DNA of 64,000 nucleotides from Gryllotalpicola protaetiae (GCF_003627055.1 NZ_CP032624.1:1860001-1924000), one strand, 5' to 3'. Numbered from the stretch's first letter, positions 48,292 to 56,863 are shown. Made by a program: numbers and translations. The notes: a model not told the origin generated them from the letters alone.

Positions 48292-49335
48292 GGCGAGTAC
48301 AAGGTGCCTGGGGGAAAGCTGGTCGTCGTCGACCTGGATTCTGTGGACGGGCGCATCGCGAACTTCCATCTGGCCGGCGACTTCTTCCTCGAGCCCGACG
48401 AGGCGCTCTCGGCGATCGACGCGGCCATCAACGGCTTGCCCGTCGAGTCGGACACGCGCGTCATTGCGGATGCCGTGCGCCACGCGCTTCCCGACGGCGC
48501 CGTGCTCCTCGGCTTCACCCCTGAGTCCGTCGGCGTCGCGATCCGCCGCTCGCTCGCCAGTGCGACCAGCTGGGGCGACTACCAGTGGGAGATCGTGCAC
48601 GCCCCCGCGGTGAGCCCCGCGACGCATCTCGCACTCGACGAGGTGCTCACGGCATCCGTCGCCACCGGCGCGCGCAAGCCGACCCTGCGCTTCTGGGAGT
48701 GGGAGGAGAACGCCGTGGTCATCGGTTCCTTCCAGTCGGTGAAGAACGAGGTCGACCCGGAGGGGGCTGCGAAGTACGGCTTCGACGTGGTGCGCCGCAT
48801 CACGGGCGGCGGCGCGATGATGATGGAGAAGGGCTCGGTCGTCACCTACTCGCTGTACGTGCCGATCGACCTCGTGCAGGGCATGACCTTCGCCGACAGC
48901 TACGCGTACCTCGACGAGTGGGCGATCCTCGCGCTCAAGGGAATGGGCATCGATGCGTCGTACATGCCGCTCAACGACATCACGAGCCCCAAAGGCAAGA
49001 TCGGCGGCGCCGCGCAGAAGCGGCTCGGCTCGGGTGCTGTGCTGCACCACGTCACGATGAGCTACGACATGGACGGCCAGAAGCTGACCGAGGTGCTGCG
49101 CATCGGCCGCGAGAAGATCAGCGACAAGGGCATTGCGAGCGCCGCGAAGCGCGTCGACCCGCTGCGGTCGCAGACGGGCCTGCCGCGCGAGGAGATCATC
49201 GACCGCATGAAGCAGCAGTTCGCGTCGATGTACGGCGCGACCCCCGGCGACATCACGCCGGCCGAGTACGCGGCCGCCGAGCGCCTCGTCACCGAGAAGT
49301 TCTCGACCCCCGAGTGGCTCTACCGCGTCCCGTGA
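48286..49335 (+). CDS. lplA: Lipoate--protein ligase with N-terminal accessory domain
   Basis: 349 residues. The catalytic domain (about 95-349) shows LRFWEWEENAVVIGSFQSVKNEV, VVRRITGGGAMMMEKGSVVTYSLYVP (the RRxxGGGxxxxxxG lipoyl-AMP loop) and SPKGKIGGAAQKRLGSGAVLHHVTMSYDMD with the conserved Lys. The first ~90 residues (GEYKVPGGKLVVVDLDSVDGRIANFHLAGDFFLEPDEALSAIDAAINGLP) match the accessory lipoate-ligase domain that is C-terminal in E. coli LplA and a separate LplB in archaea. Here it comes first. The enzyme attaches lipoate to E2 and GcvH proteins using ATP. A repressor-type inverted repeat lies over its start. Confidence 0.92.
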   Translation: MHGEYKVPGGKLVVVDLDSVDGRIANFHLAGDFFLEPDEALSAIDAAINGLPVESDTRVIADAVRHALPDGAVLLGFTPESVGVAIRRSLASATSWGDYQWEIVHAPAVSPATHLALDEVLTASVATGARKPTLRFWEWEENAVVIGSFQSVKNEVDPEGAAKYGFDVVRRITGGGAMMMEKGSVVTYSLYVPIDLVQGMTFADSYAYLDEWAILALKGMGIDASYMPLNDITSPKGKIGGAAQKRLGSGAVLHHVTMSYDMDGQKLTEVLRIGREKISDKGIASAAKRVDPLRSQTGLPREEIIDRMKQQFASMYGATPGDITPAEYAAAERLVTEKFSTPEWLYRVP

Positions 49336-49338
49336 CGC

Positions 49339-49406
49339 GTGCGCGGGTGAAAACGCGCTTTCGCGGGTGAGACGACTCCGGCGGAAGCGTCGTTTCACCC
49401 GCGCAC
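49339..49406. repeat. Palindromic intergenic element
   Basis: Outer arms GTGCGCGGGTGAAAACG (49339-49355) and CGTTTCACCCGCGCAC (49391-49406) are complementary apart from one extra A. A second GCGGGTGA copy (49363-49370) and a GACGACTCC...GGAAGCGTC inner dyad lie between. It follows the lipoate ligase gene and may end its transcript; the form suggests a REP-like dispersed element. Confidence 0.65.
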
Positions 49407-49444
49407 AGGGCCACTAGGCGCGCCGGGTCTTCAGGGGCTCTTGC

Positions 49445-49450
49445 TACCCT
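49445..49450 (+). promoter_or_regulatory. -10 box, leaderless start
   Basis: TACCCT, 7 nt before GTG 49458. Confidence 0.45.
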
Positions 49451-49457
49451 GGCGCCC

Positions 49458-49802
49458 GTGAACCCCCTGATCGTCGGCGCCGCCATCGTCGGCGTGTGCC
49501 TGCTGCTGTGGGTGCTCAACAGGACCGGGGTCGTCGACTTCAGCGACAAGACGCAGAAGCGCGGCTCGGGATCGGTGGGCAGCGGCATGCTCGGCGCCGC
49601 GTTCGACGAGGTGTTCCACCCCGTGCGCTACGAGACGCAGCTCGAGCTCGAGCGCCAGAGCAGCCTTCCGGCGCCGTCGCCCGAGGCCGACGGCGACCCG
49701 CTCGGCATCGGCATCGGCGCGGGCGGCGGCAAGCCGGGCCATGTCACGATCGAGCTCGACCAGTGGGGCAACACCACGGCCAGGAGCGAGAGCCGCCGAT
49801 AG
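49458..49802 (+). CDS. Small single-TM protein (DUF6191-like)
   Basis: 114 residues from GTG 49458. One N-terminal transmembrane helix (PLIVGAAIVGVCLLLWVLN, about 3-21) is followed by a polar tail. This contains SGMLGAAFDEVFHPVRYETQLELERQ, a block I associate with the DUF6191 family of actinobacteria. The rest is Gly/Pro-rich and disordered, ending in a basic RSESRR. No known function. It precedes a DUF2207 membrane protein by 9 bp, whose -10 box overlaps this stop codon, so the two may be expressed together. Confidence 0.7.
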   Translation: MNPLIVGAAIVGVCLLLWVLNRTGVVDFSDKTQKRGSGSVGSGMLGAAFDEVFHPVRYETQLELERQSSLPAPSPEADGDPLGIGIGAGGGKPGHVTIELDQWGNTTARSESRR

Positions 49803-49805
49803 GCT
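49800..49805 (+). promoter_or_regulatory. -10 box, leaderless start
   Basis: TAGGCT, overlapping the TAG stop of the preceding gene and 6 nt before GTG 49812. Confidence 0.45.
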
Positions 49806-49811
49806 CATCGC

Positions 49812-51647
49812 GTGATTCAGCGGTGGGGCATCCGGATTCTTCTCGCTCTGCTCTTCGGCGCGCTGGCGAGCGGTGGTCTCGTCGCGGCGGCGCCGGCGCA
49901 GGCATCCGTTCGCAGTGGCCGCGTCGTCTCGGCGGGCACCGCCGAGTTCACCTTCGACAGCCTGCACACCGACTACCGGCTGACCCGCACCGCCGACCAC
50001 CGCGCGAACCTCGCGGTCACCGAGACGTTCGTCGCGCGGTTTCCCGATTTCGACCAGAACCACGGCATCGAGCGCGCGATCCCGACGACGGCCGACGGCC
50101 GCTCGCTGCACGTTCAGATCAGGGGCGTGACGGATGCCGCCGGAGCCGCCGTCCCGTACCAGATCCAGACCGACAACTCGCCCGCGGGGTTCAGGGTGCT
50201 GCGCATCGGCGACCCGTACGCCTACGCGCACGGCGTGCAGACCTACGTCATCGCGTACACGATGCGCGACGTGATCCATGAGGCGAGCGGCGGCGGGCAG
50301 CAGTTCCTGTTCGACGTGAACGGCACCGGCTGGGGGCAGCCGTTCGGCACGGTGAGCGCGACCTTGCACGTGCCCGCGGGGCTCACCGGTGCGCTCACCG
50401 GGGACAATCACTGCTACGCCGGCGCGCGGGGCGCGACCGGCGGCGACTGCGACATCAGCGCGAGTGGCGGCACGGTCGCCGCGAGTGCATCGAACCTCGC
50501 CGCGGGCCACAACCTGACCATGAGCGTCGGCTTCAAGCCCGGCACCTTCGAGGTGCCGGTCTCGGTCGCGCGCGTGCTCGTGTGGGTGCTGCTCGGCATC
50601 GCGATCGTCGTCTTCGCCCTCGCGCTCGTGGTGCGCATCGTGAGCCTCGGCAACCCGAAGGGAACGGGCATCATCGTCGCGCAGTACCAGGCGTTCCCCG
50701 GCATCGGGGTGATGGAGGCGGCCGAGCTGCTCGACGAGCGCGACCGCGCGTTCCCGGCCCTGATGACCCAGCTCGTCGTGAGCCGGGCGGCGACGATGAT
50801 CCGCGACGACCGCGGCACGAAGAAGACCAGCGACGACCTGTATTCGTTGACGCTGCACGATGCGACCGTTCTCGACGATGAAGATGCGGATGCCGTGCAC
50901 ACCCTGTTCGGCTCCATCAAGCCCGACGCCGCGGTCACCCTGGACCCGAAGGAGCCGAAGATCGGCGACCGCATCGCGAAGCTGCTGCGCGAGGCCCGCG
51001 ACTCGGTGCGGAAGCAGGGTCTGATCGGGCGGGTGCACACGCCGCTCAGCGTGCTGCTGCTCGTGATCGCGTTCTTCGCGCTGTTCGCGGCGGTCGCCGG
51101 GGCCGTGCTCCTCAACGCGCTGGCGTTCGGGACCTGGCTGCACACCCTCGCGCTGGTGCTGGCGGCCGTGCTCGCCATCGCGGCGCTCGCGCTCGTCTGG
51201 CCGCGCGAGCGGCGCACTGCGGCGGCGGTGCCGGCGTACGAGCACCTGCTCGGCATCCGCGACTATCTGCGGCTGGCCGAGGCCGACCGCATCCGGATGC
51301 TGCAGAGCCCGAGCGGCGCCGAGACGGCGACGCCGCAGGGCGCGCCGGACAACACCGTGGTCGTCAAGCTCTACGAGAAGCTGCTGCCCTACGCAATCCT
51401 GTTCAACATCGAGAAGGAGTGGCGCGAGGTGCTCGGCCGCTACTGGGCCACCACCCCGACCGAGGTCTCGCCCACCCTGCTGCCCCTGCAGGCCCTGCTG
51501 TTCGCGAACGCCTTCGCGTCGCACAACTACGCGACGACGGCGAGCACGCAGAGCGGCTCGCACTCGTGGTCGGGCTCGGGCGGCGGCGGATTCTCCGGGG
51601 GATTCTCCGGCGGCGGCTTCGGCGGCGGCGGTGGCGGCGGCTGGTAG
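49812..51647 (+). CDS. DUF2207 membrane protein
   Basis: 611 residues. A signal peptide (ILLALLFGALASGGLVAAAPAQA) precedes an extracellular beta-rich domain (about 40-240). Features there are FDSLHTDYRLTRTADHRANLAVTETFVARFPDFDQNHGIERAIP, the DUF2207 signature. Transmembrane helices follow at about 256-278 and two around 415-460. The cytoplasmic region carries helices such as YEHLLGIRDYLRLAEADRIRMLQSP and LLPYAILFNIEKEWREVLGRYW. The C-terminus is a Gly/Ser-rich tail (GGGGFSGGFSGGGFGG...). Function is unknown; membrane or wall role is likely. The extra Cys pair (NHCYAGARGATGGDC) may form a disulfide. Confidence 0.88.
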   Translation: MIQRWGIRILLALLFGALASGGLVAAAPAQASVRSGRVVSAGTAEFTFDSLHTDYRLTRTADHRANLAVTETFVARFPDFDQNHGIERAIPTTADGRSLHVQIRGVTDAAGAAVPYQIQTDNSPAGFRVLRIGDPYAYAHGVQTYVIAYTMRDVIHEASGGGQQFLFDVNGTGWGQPFGTVSATLHVPAGLTGALTGDNHCYAGARGATGGDCDISASGGTVAASASNLAAGHNLTMSVGFKPGTFEVPVSVARVLVWVLLGIAIVVFALALVVRIVSLGNPKGTGIIVAQYQAFPGIGVMEAAELLDERDRAFPALMTQLVVSRAATMIRDDRGTKKTSDDLYSLTLHDATVLDDEDADAVHTLFGSIKPDAAVTLDPKEPKIGDRIAKLLREARDSVRKQGLIGRVHTPLSVLLLVIAFFALFAAVAGAVLLNALAFGTWLHTLALVLAAVLAIAALALVWPRERRTAAAVPAYEHLLGIRDYLRLAEADRIRMLQSPSGAETATPQGAPDNTVVVKLYEKLLPYAILFNIEKEWREVLGRYWATTPTEVSPTLLPLQALLFANAFASHNYATTASTQSGSHSWSGSGGGGFSGGFSGGGFGGGGGGGW

Positions 51648-51653
51648 GTCTGC

Positions 51654-53183
51654 CTAGTCGGCGACCACCCGCAGCGTCTCGACCGCAGGGTCGACCGCGC
51701 CGCGCACGAACCCCGTCGGCGCGGCGGCGACGTGCTGCAGGAACTCGACGGTCTCCGCGGTGATCGCCTCGCCCGGCATGACGTTGGGGATGCCGGGAGG
51801 GTAGGCGGCGAGCGAGTCGGCTGACACGCGCCCGACGGCCTCGACTGCGGGCACGACGACGGATGCCGCGAAGGCGGCGTCCCGCACCAGCATCCGCCTC
51901 TCACCGGGCTCCGGCAGCGGCACGCGCACGAAGCCGGCAGCCGCGACCTCCGGGTCGTCGGCCGACAGGCCGTGCAGCGCGTCGACGATGCGGGCGATGT
52001 CGGGGTGCGAGCCCGGCCCGACGATGGCGAGCACGCAGGCATCCGTCGACAGCTCGAACTGGATGTCGTGGTCGCGCAGCATCACCGACCGCACCGCGTG
52101 ACCGAGCAGGCCGCCTGCCCCGACGTCGATCGAGACGCGCGAGGCGTCCACGGCCGTCACGTCTGTGTTTGCCGTGTCGCGGGCCTCGCCCGCGACGTTC
52201 GCAGCGGCGGGCAAGCCCGCGCTGATGAACGAGTCGCTCGCGATCCGGAACCGACCGCGTTCGCGGATCGCCGTGCGCAGCTGCTCGGCGGCTTCGAGCG
52301 ACGCGCCGATGCGCTCGGCGCCCGTCTGCAGCTGATGGCGGGCGAGATCGAGGGAGGCGAGCAGCAGCGCGCTCTCCGACGTCGACTGCTCCAGCACGAA
52401 CGCCCGGTCGACGTACGGCTCGAGCGCGGCGGCGAACTCGCCGTGCCCGAGGTGCAGCATCGCGCTCTGCGTGAGCGACCCGCCGAGCTTGTGGGTGCTC
52501 ATGACGACGAGGTCGGCGCCGTGGCCATTGGCGCCCGTCGCCACGGGCGACGGTGGCAGTTCGGGGTGGAACCCGTAGTGCGCGCCCCACGCGGCGTCGA
52601 CGATGAGCGGCACGCCGTGCGTGTGTGCGATCTCGGCGAGCGCGGGCACGTCGACGGTCGCCCCGAAGTACGAGGGGCTCACGAGGTACGCGGCCTTCGC
52701 GTCGGGGGTGCGGTCGAGTGCTTCGGCGAGCCGCGCGGTCGACACCCCGTGCGCGATGCCGAGCGAATGGTCGATCGTCGGCTGCACGAACACCGCGTCG
52801 AGCCCGGCGATGATCATGCCGTCGACGAAGCTCGAATGCGTGCTGCGCTGTGCCACCACGGGCTGCGAGCGCGAGCCGAAGAATCCCAGCGCGAGCGCGG
52901 CGATGCGGTTCGCCTGCGACGAGCCGTTGGTGAGGAACCAGCTGCGCTTCGCGCCCCACGCCTGCGCGGCGAGCTCGAGGGCCCGCTCGTACGGCGTGTA
53001 CAGCCCGAGGTCGATGCCCGAGACGAGCGGCGCGACGTCGAGCCGCAGCAGCTGCGCGCCGAAGAACTCGGCGAGCTCGGGCGAGGCGCTCGGGTCGCCG
53101 GAGTGCCCTGGCACGATCATCCGCACCGTGTCGCGCGCCGCAAAGCGGCGCAGCGCCTCGGCGTACGGCGTGGGGGAGTCCAT
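51654..53183 (-). CDS. PLP-dependent Orn/Lys/Arg decarboxylase family protein
   Basis: 509 residues from ATG 53183, preferred because homologues I recall begin at a similar point; an upstream in-frame ATG at 53225 would overlap the divergent methyltransferase start. The fold-type-I PLP core has GKRSWFLTNGSSQANRIAALAL-like residues (AKRSWFLTNGSSQANR), STHSSFVDGMI, VSPSYFGATVDVPALAEIAH, DAAWGAHYGFHPELP and the PLP lysine in VMSTHKLGGSLTQSAML. The C-terminal part is the family's small domain. The enzyme probably decarboxylates a basic amino acid to a polyamine or acts on a related substrate; which amino acid is not clear. It stands alone, divergent from the methyltransferase. Confidence 0.88.
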   Translation of the reverse strand: MDSPTPYAEALRRFAARDTVRMIVPGHSGDPSASPELAEFFGAQLLRLDVAPLVSGIDLGLYTPYERALELAAQAWGAKRSWFLTNGSSQANRIAALALGFFGSRSQPVVAQRSTHSSFVDGMIIAGLDAVFVQPTIDHSLGIAHGVSTARLAEALDRTPDAKAAYLVSPSYFGATVDVPALAEIAHTHGVPLIVDAAWGAHYGFHPELPPSPVATGANGHGADLVVMSTHKLGGSLTQSAMLHLGHGEFAAALEPYVDRAFVLEQSTSESALLLASLDLARHQLQTGAERIGASLEAAEQLRTAIRERGRFRIASDSFISAGLPAAANVAGEARDTANTDVTAVDASRVSIDVGAGGLLGHAVRSVMLRDHDIQFELSTDACVLAIVGPGSHPDIARIVDALHGLSADDPEVAAAGFVRVPLPEPGERRMLVRDAAFAASVVVPAVEAVGRVSADSLAAYPPGIPNVMPGEAITAETVEFLQHVAAAPTGFVRGAVDPAVETLRVVAD

Positions 53184-53210
53184 CGGGTCGGTGCTCGCCT
53201 CGTGGGCTGG

Positions 53211-53216
53211 AATGAT
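53211..53216 (+). promoter_or_regulatory. -10 box, leaderless start
   Basis: AATGAT, 7 nt before ATG 53224 of the methyltransferase gene. Confidence 0.4.
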
Positions 53217-53223
53217 CGACACC

Positions 53224-54117
53224 ATGCCACTGTGGACCGCCGAGAACCCCGACACGGTGATCCACGCCGACAACCTTGCGGTGCTGCCCGACCTGCCCGA
53301 CGGCGCGTTCACGGTCGTCTATCTCGACCCGCCGTTCAACACGGGCCGAACGCAGCGCCGCCAGACGACGACCGCGGTGCGGGTGGCGGATGCCGAGGCA
53401 TCCGCTCGGTCTGTCACAGCCATCACCGGATTCGCCGGCCAGAGCTACGAGCGCATCAAGGGCGACCTGCTCGGCTATGACGACGTGTTCGACGACTACT
53501 GGGCGTTCCTCGAGCCGCGCCTCGCCGAGGCGTGGCGTCTGCTCGCCCCGGACGGCACGCTCTATCTGCACCTCGACTACCGCGAGGCGCACTATGCGAA
53601 GGTGCTGCTCGACGCGCTGTTCGGCCGCGCGTGCTTCATCAACGAGCTGATCTGGGCCTACGACTACGGCGGCAAGTCGAAGCGCCGCTGGCCGACGAAG
53701 CACGACACGATCCTGATGTACGTGAAAGACCCCGCGCGCTACTTCTTCGACTCGGAGGCCGTCGACCGCGAGCCCTACATGGCGCCCGGTCTCGTCACGC
53801 CGGAGAAGGTCGCGCGCGGCAAGCTGCCGACCGACGTGTGGTGGCACACGATCGTCTCGCCCACAGGCCGCGAGAAGACCGGCTACCCGACGCAGAAACC
53901 GGCAGGGCTGATCAGACGGATGCTTCAGGCCTCATCTCGCCCCGGCGACTGGGTGCTCGACTTCTTCGCGGGCTCGGGGACGACCGGAGCGGTTGCGGCG
54001 CAACTCGGCCGCCGCTTCCTCTTGATCGACGAGAACCCCGAGGCGATCCGCGTGATGCGGGACCGCCTCGGGGTGGAGGGCGTCGACTTCCGGGACGCTA
54101 CTTCTTCTCGGTCGTGA
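53224..54117 (+). CDS. Orphan DNA adenine/cytosine-N4 methyltransferase (beta class)
   Basis: 297 residues. Motif IV DPPFNTG (about 38-44) comes first, then the target region, and motif I/FAGSGTTG (LDFFAGSGTTGAVAAQL, near residue 250) last. This order (IV before I) marks the beta group of amino methyltransferases, which modify adenine N6 or cytosine N4. IWAYDYGGKSKRRWPTKHDTILMYVKDP and KTGYPTQKPAGLIRRML are further conserved blocks. No restriction endonuclease or specificity gene is nearby, so it is an orphan that may regulate replication, repair or expression. Target sequence unknown. Its 3' end overlaps the convergent efflux gene by 20 bp. Confidence 0.92.
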   Translation: MPLWTAENPDTVIHADNLAVLPDLPDGAFTVVYLDPPFNTGRTQRRQTTTAVRVADAEASARSVTAITGFAGQSYERIKGDLLGYDDVFDDYWAFLEPRLAEAWRLLAPDGTLYLHLDYREAHYAKVLLDALFGRACFINELIWAYDYGGKSKRRWPTKHDTILMYVKDPARYFFDSEAVDREPYMAPGLVTPEKVARGKLPTDVWWHTIVSPTGREKTGYPTQKPAGLIRRMLQASSRPGDWVLDFFAGSGTTGAVAAQLGRRFLLIDENPEAIRVMRDRLGVEGVDFRDATSSRS

Positions 54118-56035
54118 GGTCGAGCGAGCCGGTGCTCGGTGCGACCAGCGCGCCCGCGGTGTTGGCGGCGGCGACCGCCTCGACCTCGAGCTCGTCCGAC
54201 GCGGAGATCTCGGACGGCTTCTCCGCGGCACCCGCGGCGGCCTCGGCGTCGGCCTGCTGCTGCAGGGCAGAGACCTTGCGCAGCGGGGGCACCTTGAAGA
54301 ACAGGCTGATCACGAACGCCACCAGGATGACGATCAGGCCGACCCAGTAGATCTCGATCGTCGAGGCGTTGAAGCCCTTCAGGAACGGGCGCTTGAGCGC
54401 GTCATCCGCGTTGTTCAGGAACGACGTGTTGCTCGTGTCGATGTTGCCGGAGCTCTTCGAGGTGGTGCCGGCGTTGGTCTTCTCGATGATCTGCGGCACG
54501 GCCTTGTCGACGAAGGCCTCGCGCTGCTGCGTGTTGGAGAAGTCGATGCCCTGCGGCGCCTCCTCCTTCAGCGGCGTGACGATCGGCGTCCAGAACTGCT
54601 TCATGATGCCGGCGTTGTGCGGCGCGCTGGCGACGGTCGGGTTCAGCGCCGCGTCGAGTGCGTTCGTCAGGTCGGCCTTGTTCGTGGTCGCGGTCTGGAT
54701 GTTGCCGGGCAGCACCGAGAACAGCACCGAGAGCAGCACCGCGGTGCCGAGCGTTCCACCGATCTGGCGGAAGAACGTCGAGGCGGCGGTCGCCACCCCC
54801 ATGTCCTTCGGCTCGACCGAGTTCTGGCTGGCGAGGGTCAGCGTCTGCATCAGCTGGCCGAGTCCGAGGCCGATCGCGAACATCGCGATGAGCATGAACC
54901 ACAGCGGGCGGTCGACCGTCATGTAGGTCAGCAGGTAGAAGCCGATCGCGGTGACGAAGGTGCCGGTGACGGGGAAGATGCGGTACTTGCCGGTGCGCGA
55001 GATGATCTGGCCGGAGACGATCGAGGCGATCATCAGGCCGAGCACCATCGGCAGCGTCGCGAAGCCGGAGGCCGTGGGGCTCAGGCCGGTGACGATCTGC
55101 AGGTAGAGCGGGATCGTCAGCATCGCGCCGAACATGCCGAAGCCGACGAGGACACCGAGGATGGTGGCCGTCGAGAACACGCGCGAGCGGAAAAGCTTCA
55201 GCGGGATGATCGCGTCTTCCTTCATCAGCGTCTCGATGATGAGGAAGGCCACAAGGCCGATCGCGGAGATCACGTAGCAGGCGATGGCGCTCGCCGAGCC
55301 CCAGCCCCAGGTGCGGCCCTGCTCGGCGACGAGCAGCAGCGGGACGAGCGTCGCGATGACGGCGGTGGCGCCCCACCAGTCGATTCGCGGTGCGGTGCTG
55401 CGGTTGAACTTCGGCAGGTGCAGGAACGCGATGACCATCAGCAGCGCGGCGATGCCGATCGGCACATTGACGAGGAACACCCAGCGCCAGCCGGAGATCC
55501 ACAGGATCTGGTGTGCGCCGGAGAACACGCCGCCGACGAGCGGGCCGATGACGGAAGAGATGCCGAAGACTGCGAGGAAGTAGCCCTGGTACTTCGCGCG
55601 CTCACGCGGCGAGAGCATGTCGCCCATGATCGCGAGCGGCAGCGACATCAGGCCGCCGGCGCCGAGACCCTGGAAGGCGCGGAACGCGGCGAGCATGATC
55701 ATCGACGTCGAGAACGACGAGGCCGCCGAGCCGAGGATGAACACGACGATGGCGAAGATGAAGAGCGGGCGGCGGCCGAAGATGTCGGAGAGCTTGCCGT
55801 AGATCGGCGTGGCGATCGTCGAGGTGATGAGGTACGCGGTCGTCACCCACGCCTGCTGGTTCAGGCCGTGCAGGTCGTCGCCGATGGTGCGGATCGCGGT
55901 GCCGACGACGGTCTGGTCGAGCGCGCCGAGGAACATGCCGGCCATGAGGCCGTAGATGACCAGCAGGATCTGCTGGTGCGACATCACGGCCTTGGAGCCA
56001 CCGTGAGCGCTCGCAGGAGCGACAGCGTCTGACAT
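54098..56035 (-). CDS. DHA2-family multidrug efflux MFS transporter
   Basis: 645 residues, 14 predicted transmembrane helices (DHA2, EmrB/QacA type). Typical motifs are LDQTVVGTAIRTIGDDL in helix 1, WVTTAYLITSTIATPIYGKLSDIFGRRPLF (motif A), GLGAGGLMSLPLAIMGDMLSPRERAKYQGY (motif C region) and GLGQLMQTLTLASQNSVEPKDMGVATAASTFFRQIGGTLGTAVLLS. A large extracytoplasmic loop of about 120 residues precedes the last helix, and the C-terminal tail is long and acidic. It exports drugs using the proton gradient. The AAAGGA ribosome site lies just upstream of ATG 56035. A strong AT-rich inverted repeat (56102-56132) precedes it, but no regulator gene is adjacent. Confidence 0.95.
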   Translation of the reverse strand: MSDAVAPASAHGGSKAVMSHQQILLVIYGLMAGMFLGALDQTVVGTAIRTIGDDLHGLNQQAWVTTAYLITSTIATPIYGKLSDIFGRRPLFIFAIVVFILGSAASSFSTSMIMLAAFRAFQGLGAGGLMSLPLAIMGDMLSPRERAKYQGYFLAVFGISSVIGPLVGGVFSGAHQILWISGWRWVFLVNVPIGIAALLMVIAFLHLPKFNRSTAPRIDWWGATAVIATLVPLLLVAEQGRTWGWGSASAIACYVISAIGLVAFLIIETLMKEDAIIPLKLFRSRVFSTATILGVLVGFGMFGAMLTIPLYLQIVTGLSPTASGFATLPMVLGLMIASIVSGQIISRTGKYRIFPVTGTFVTAIGFYLLTYMTVDRPLWFMLIAMFAIGLGLGQLMQTLTLASQNSVEPKDMGVATAASTFFRQIGGTLGTAVLLSVLFSVLPGNIQTATTNKADLTNALDAALNPTVASAPHNAGIMKQFWTPIVTPLKEEAPQGIDFSNTQQREAFVDKAVPQIIEKTNAGTTSKSSGNIDTSNTSFLNNADDALKRPFLKGFNASTIEIYWVGLIVILVAFVISLFFKVPPLRKVSALQQQADAEAAAGAAEKPSEISASDELEVEAVAAANTAGALVAPSTGSLDLTTEKK

Positions 56036-56101
56036 TGAAGTCCTTTGATTTAAGAGCTGAACCAGGGATTCAGGTTCGAGAAAGAGTCATCCGAGAGCTC
56101 G

Positions 56102-56132
56102 GTGAAAATTTGCGGTGACTGCAAATTTACAC
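56102..56132. promoter_or_regulatory. Operator-like inverted repeat upstream of DHA2 efflux gene
   Basis: GTGAAAATTTGC (56102-56113) and GCAAATTTACAC (56121-56132) form 12 bp arms with one mismatch around GGTGACT. It is unusually AT-rich here and has the size of a TetR/MarR operator, centred about 80 bp before the efflux start. Confidence 0.6.
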
Positions 56133-56183
56133 CCTGCGAAGCGACAATGCGAATCCCGCAGCGCTCATCGGTCAATCGGTTTG

Positions 56184-56690
56184 TCAGGTGGTGGATACCC
56201 GGTCGAGCGCCTGCTCGATCATCGCGACGATCTCAGGGTCGTCCGGCCGGGTCTGCGGCCGGAACCTGGTCACGGTGTCGTCCGGCGTGATGAGGAACTT
56301 CTCGAAGTTCCATTGCACGTCTCCGGCGACGTGTTCGCCGTCGGGCGTGCCCGTGAGCTCCCGGTAGAGCGGATGGGCGTCGGCACCGTTGACGTCGATC
56401 TTCTCCATCAGGGGGAACGTCACGCCGTAGGTGGCCGAGCAGAACTCGACGATCTCCTCCGCGCTGCCCGGCTCTTGGCCGCCGAACTGGTTGCACGGGA
56501 ATCCGATCACCGTGAACCCGCGCGATCCGTAGGCCTTCTGCAGCTGCTCGAGCTGCTCGTACTGCGGAGTCAGACCGCACTTCGACGCGACGTTCACGAC
56601 CATAACGACCTTGTCGGAGTAGTCGGCGAGCGAGGTGCTGCCGCCGTCGATGGTGGTCACCGGAATCTCGCGGATACGGGCGGATGCCAT
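56184..56690 (-). CDS. Glutathione peroxidase family protein
   Basis: 168 residues of the GPx fold. The peroxidatic residue is Cys in NVASKCGLTPQYEQLEQL (about 38), not selenocysteine. FPCNQFGGQEPGSAEEI supplies the Gln and the second, resolving-type Cys position, and VQWNFEKFLI the Trp-Asn. Loss of Sec and presence of the second Cys are typical of thioredoxin-dependent bacterial members. It reduces hydrogen peroxide or lipid hydroperoxides. Start ATG 56690 fits a TACGCT -10 box 6 nt upstream (56702-56697). No partner genes are obvious. Confidence 0.92.
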   Translation of the reverse strand: MASARIREIPVTTIDGGSTSLADYSDKVVMVVNVASKCGLTPQYEQLEQLQKAYGSRGFTVIGFPCNQFGGQEPGSAEEIVEFCSATYGVTFPLMEKIDVNGADAHPLYRELTGTPDGEHVAGDVQWNFEKFLITPDDTVTRFRPQTRPDDPEIVAMIEQALDRVSTT

Positions 56691-56696
56691 GGACAG

Positions 56697-56702
56697 AGCG
56701 TA
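56697..56702 (-). promoter_or_regulatory. -10 box, leaderless start
   Basis: TACGCT on the minus strand, 6 nt before ATG 56690. Confidence 0.5.
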
Positions 56703-56863
56703 CCGCCCCCGTCAGGGGACCGATCCGTGTCTCGGCGGTGAACAGCTTCTGAACTGCCCGAGGGTGGCCCGGGCCGCGCCCTAGCCTCGTTTGAGGCACG
56801 CCCTGCGCCGCTGCTCAGCGCGCCAGAATCCCCACCCGCTTCCCCGAACAGGCCCCGCACACG

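Noticed and set aside
53183-53225. Start of the decarboxylase at ATG 53225
   Set aside because: It would overlap the methyltransferase start and adds 14 residues without family support; ATG 53183 is preferred, though not proven.
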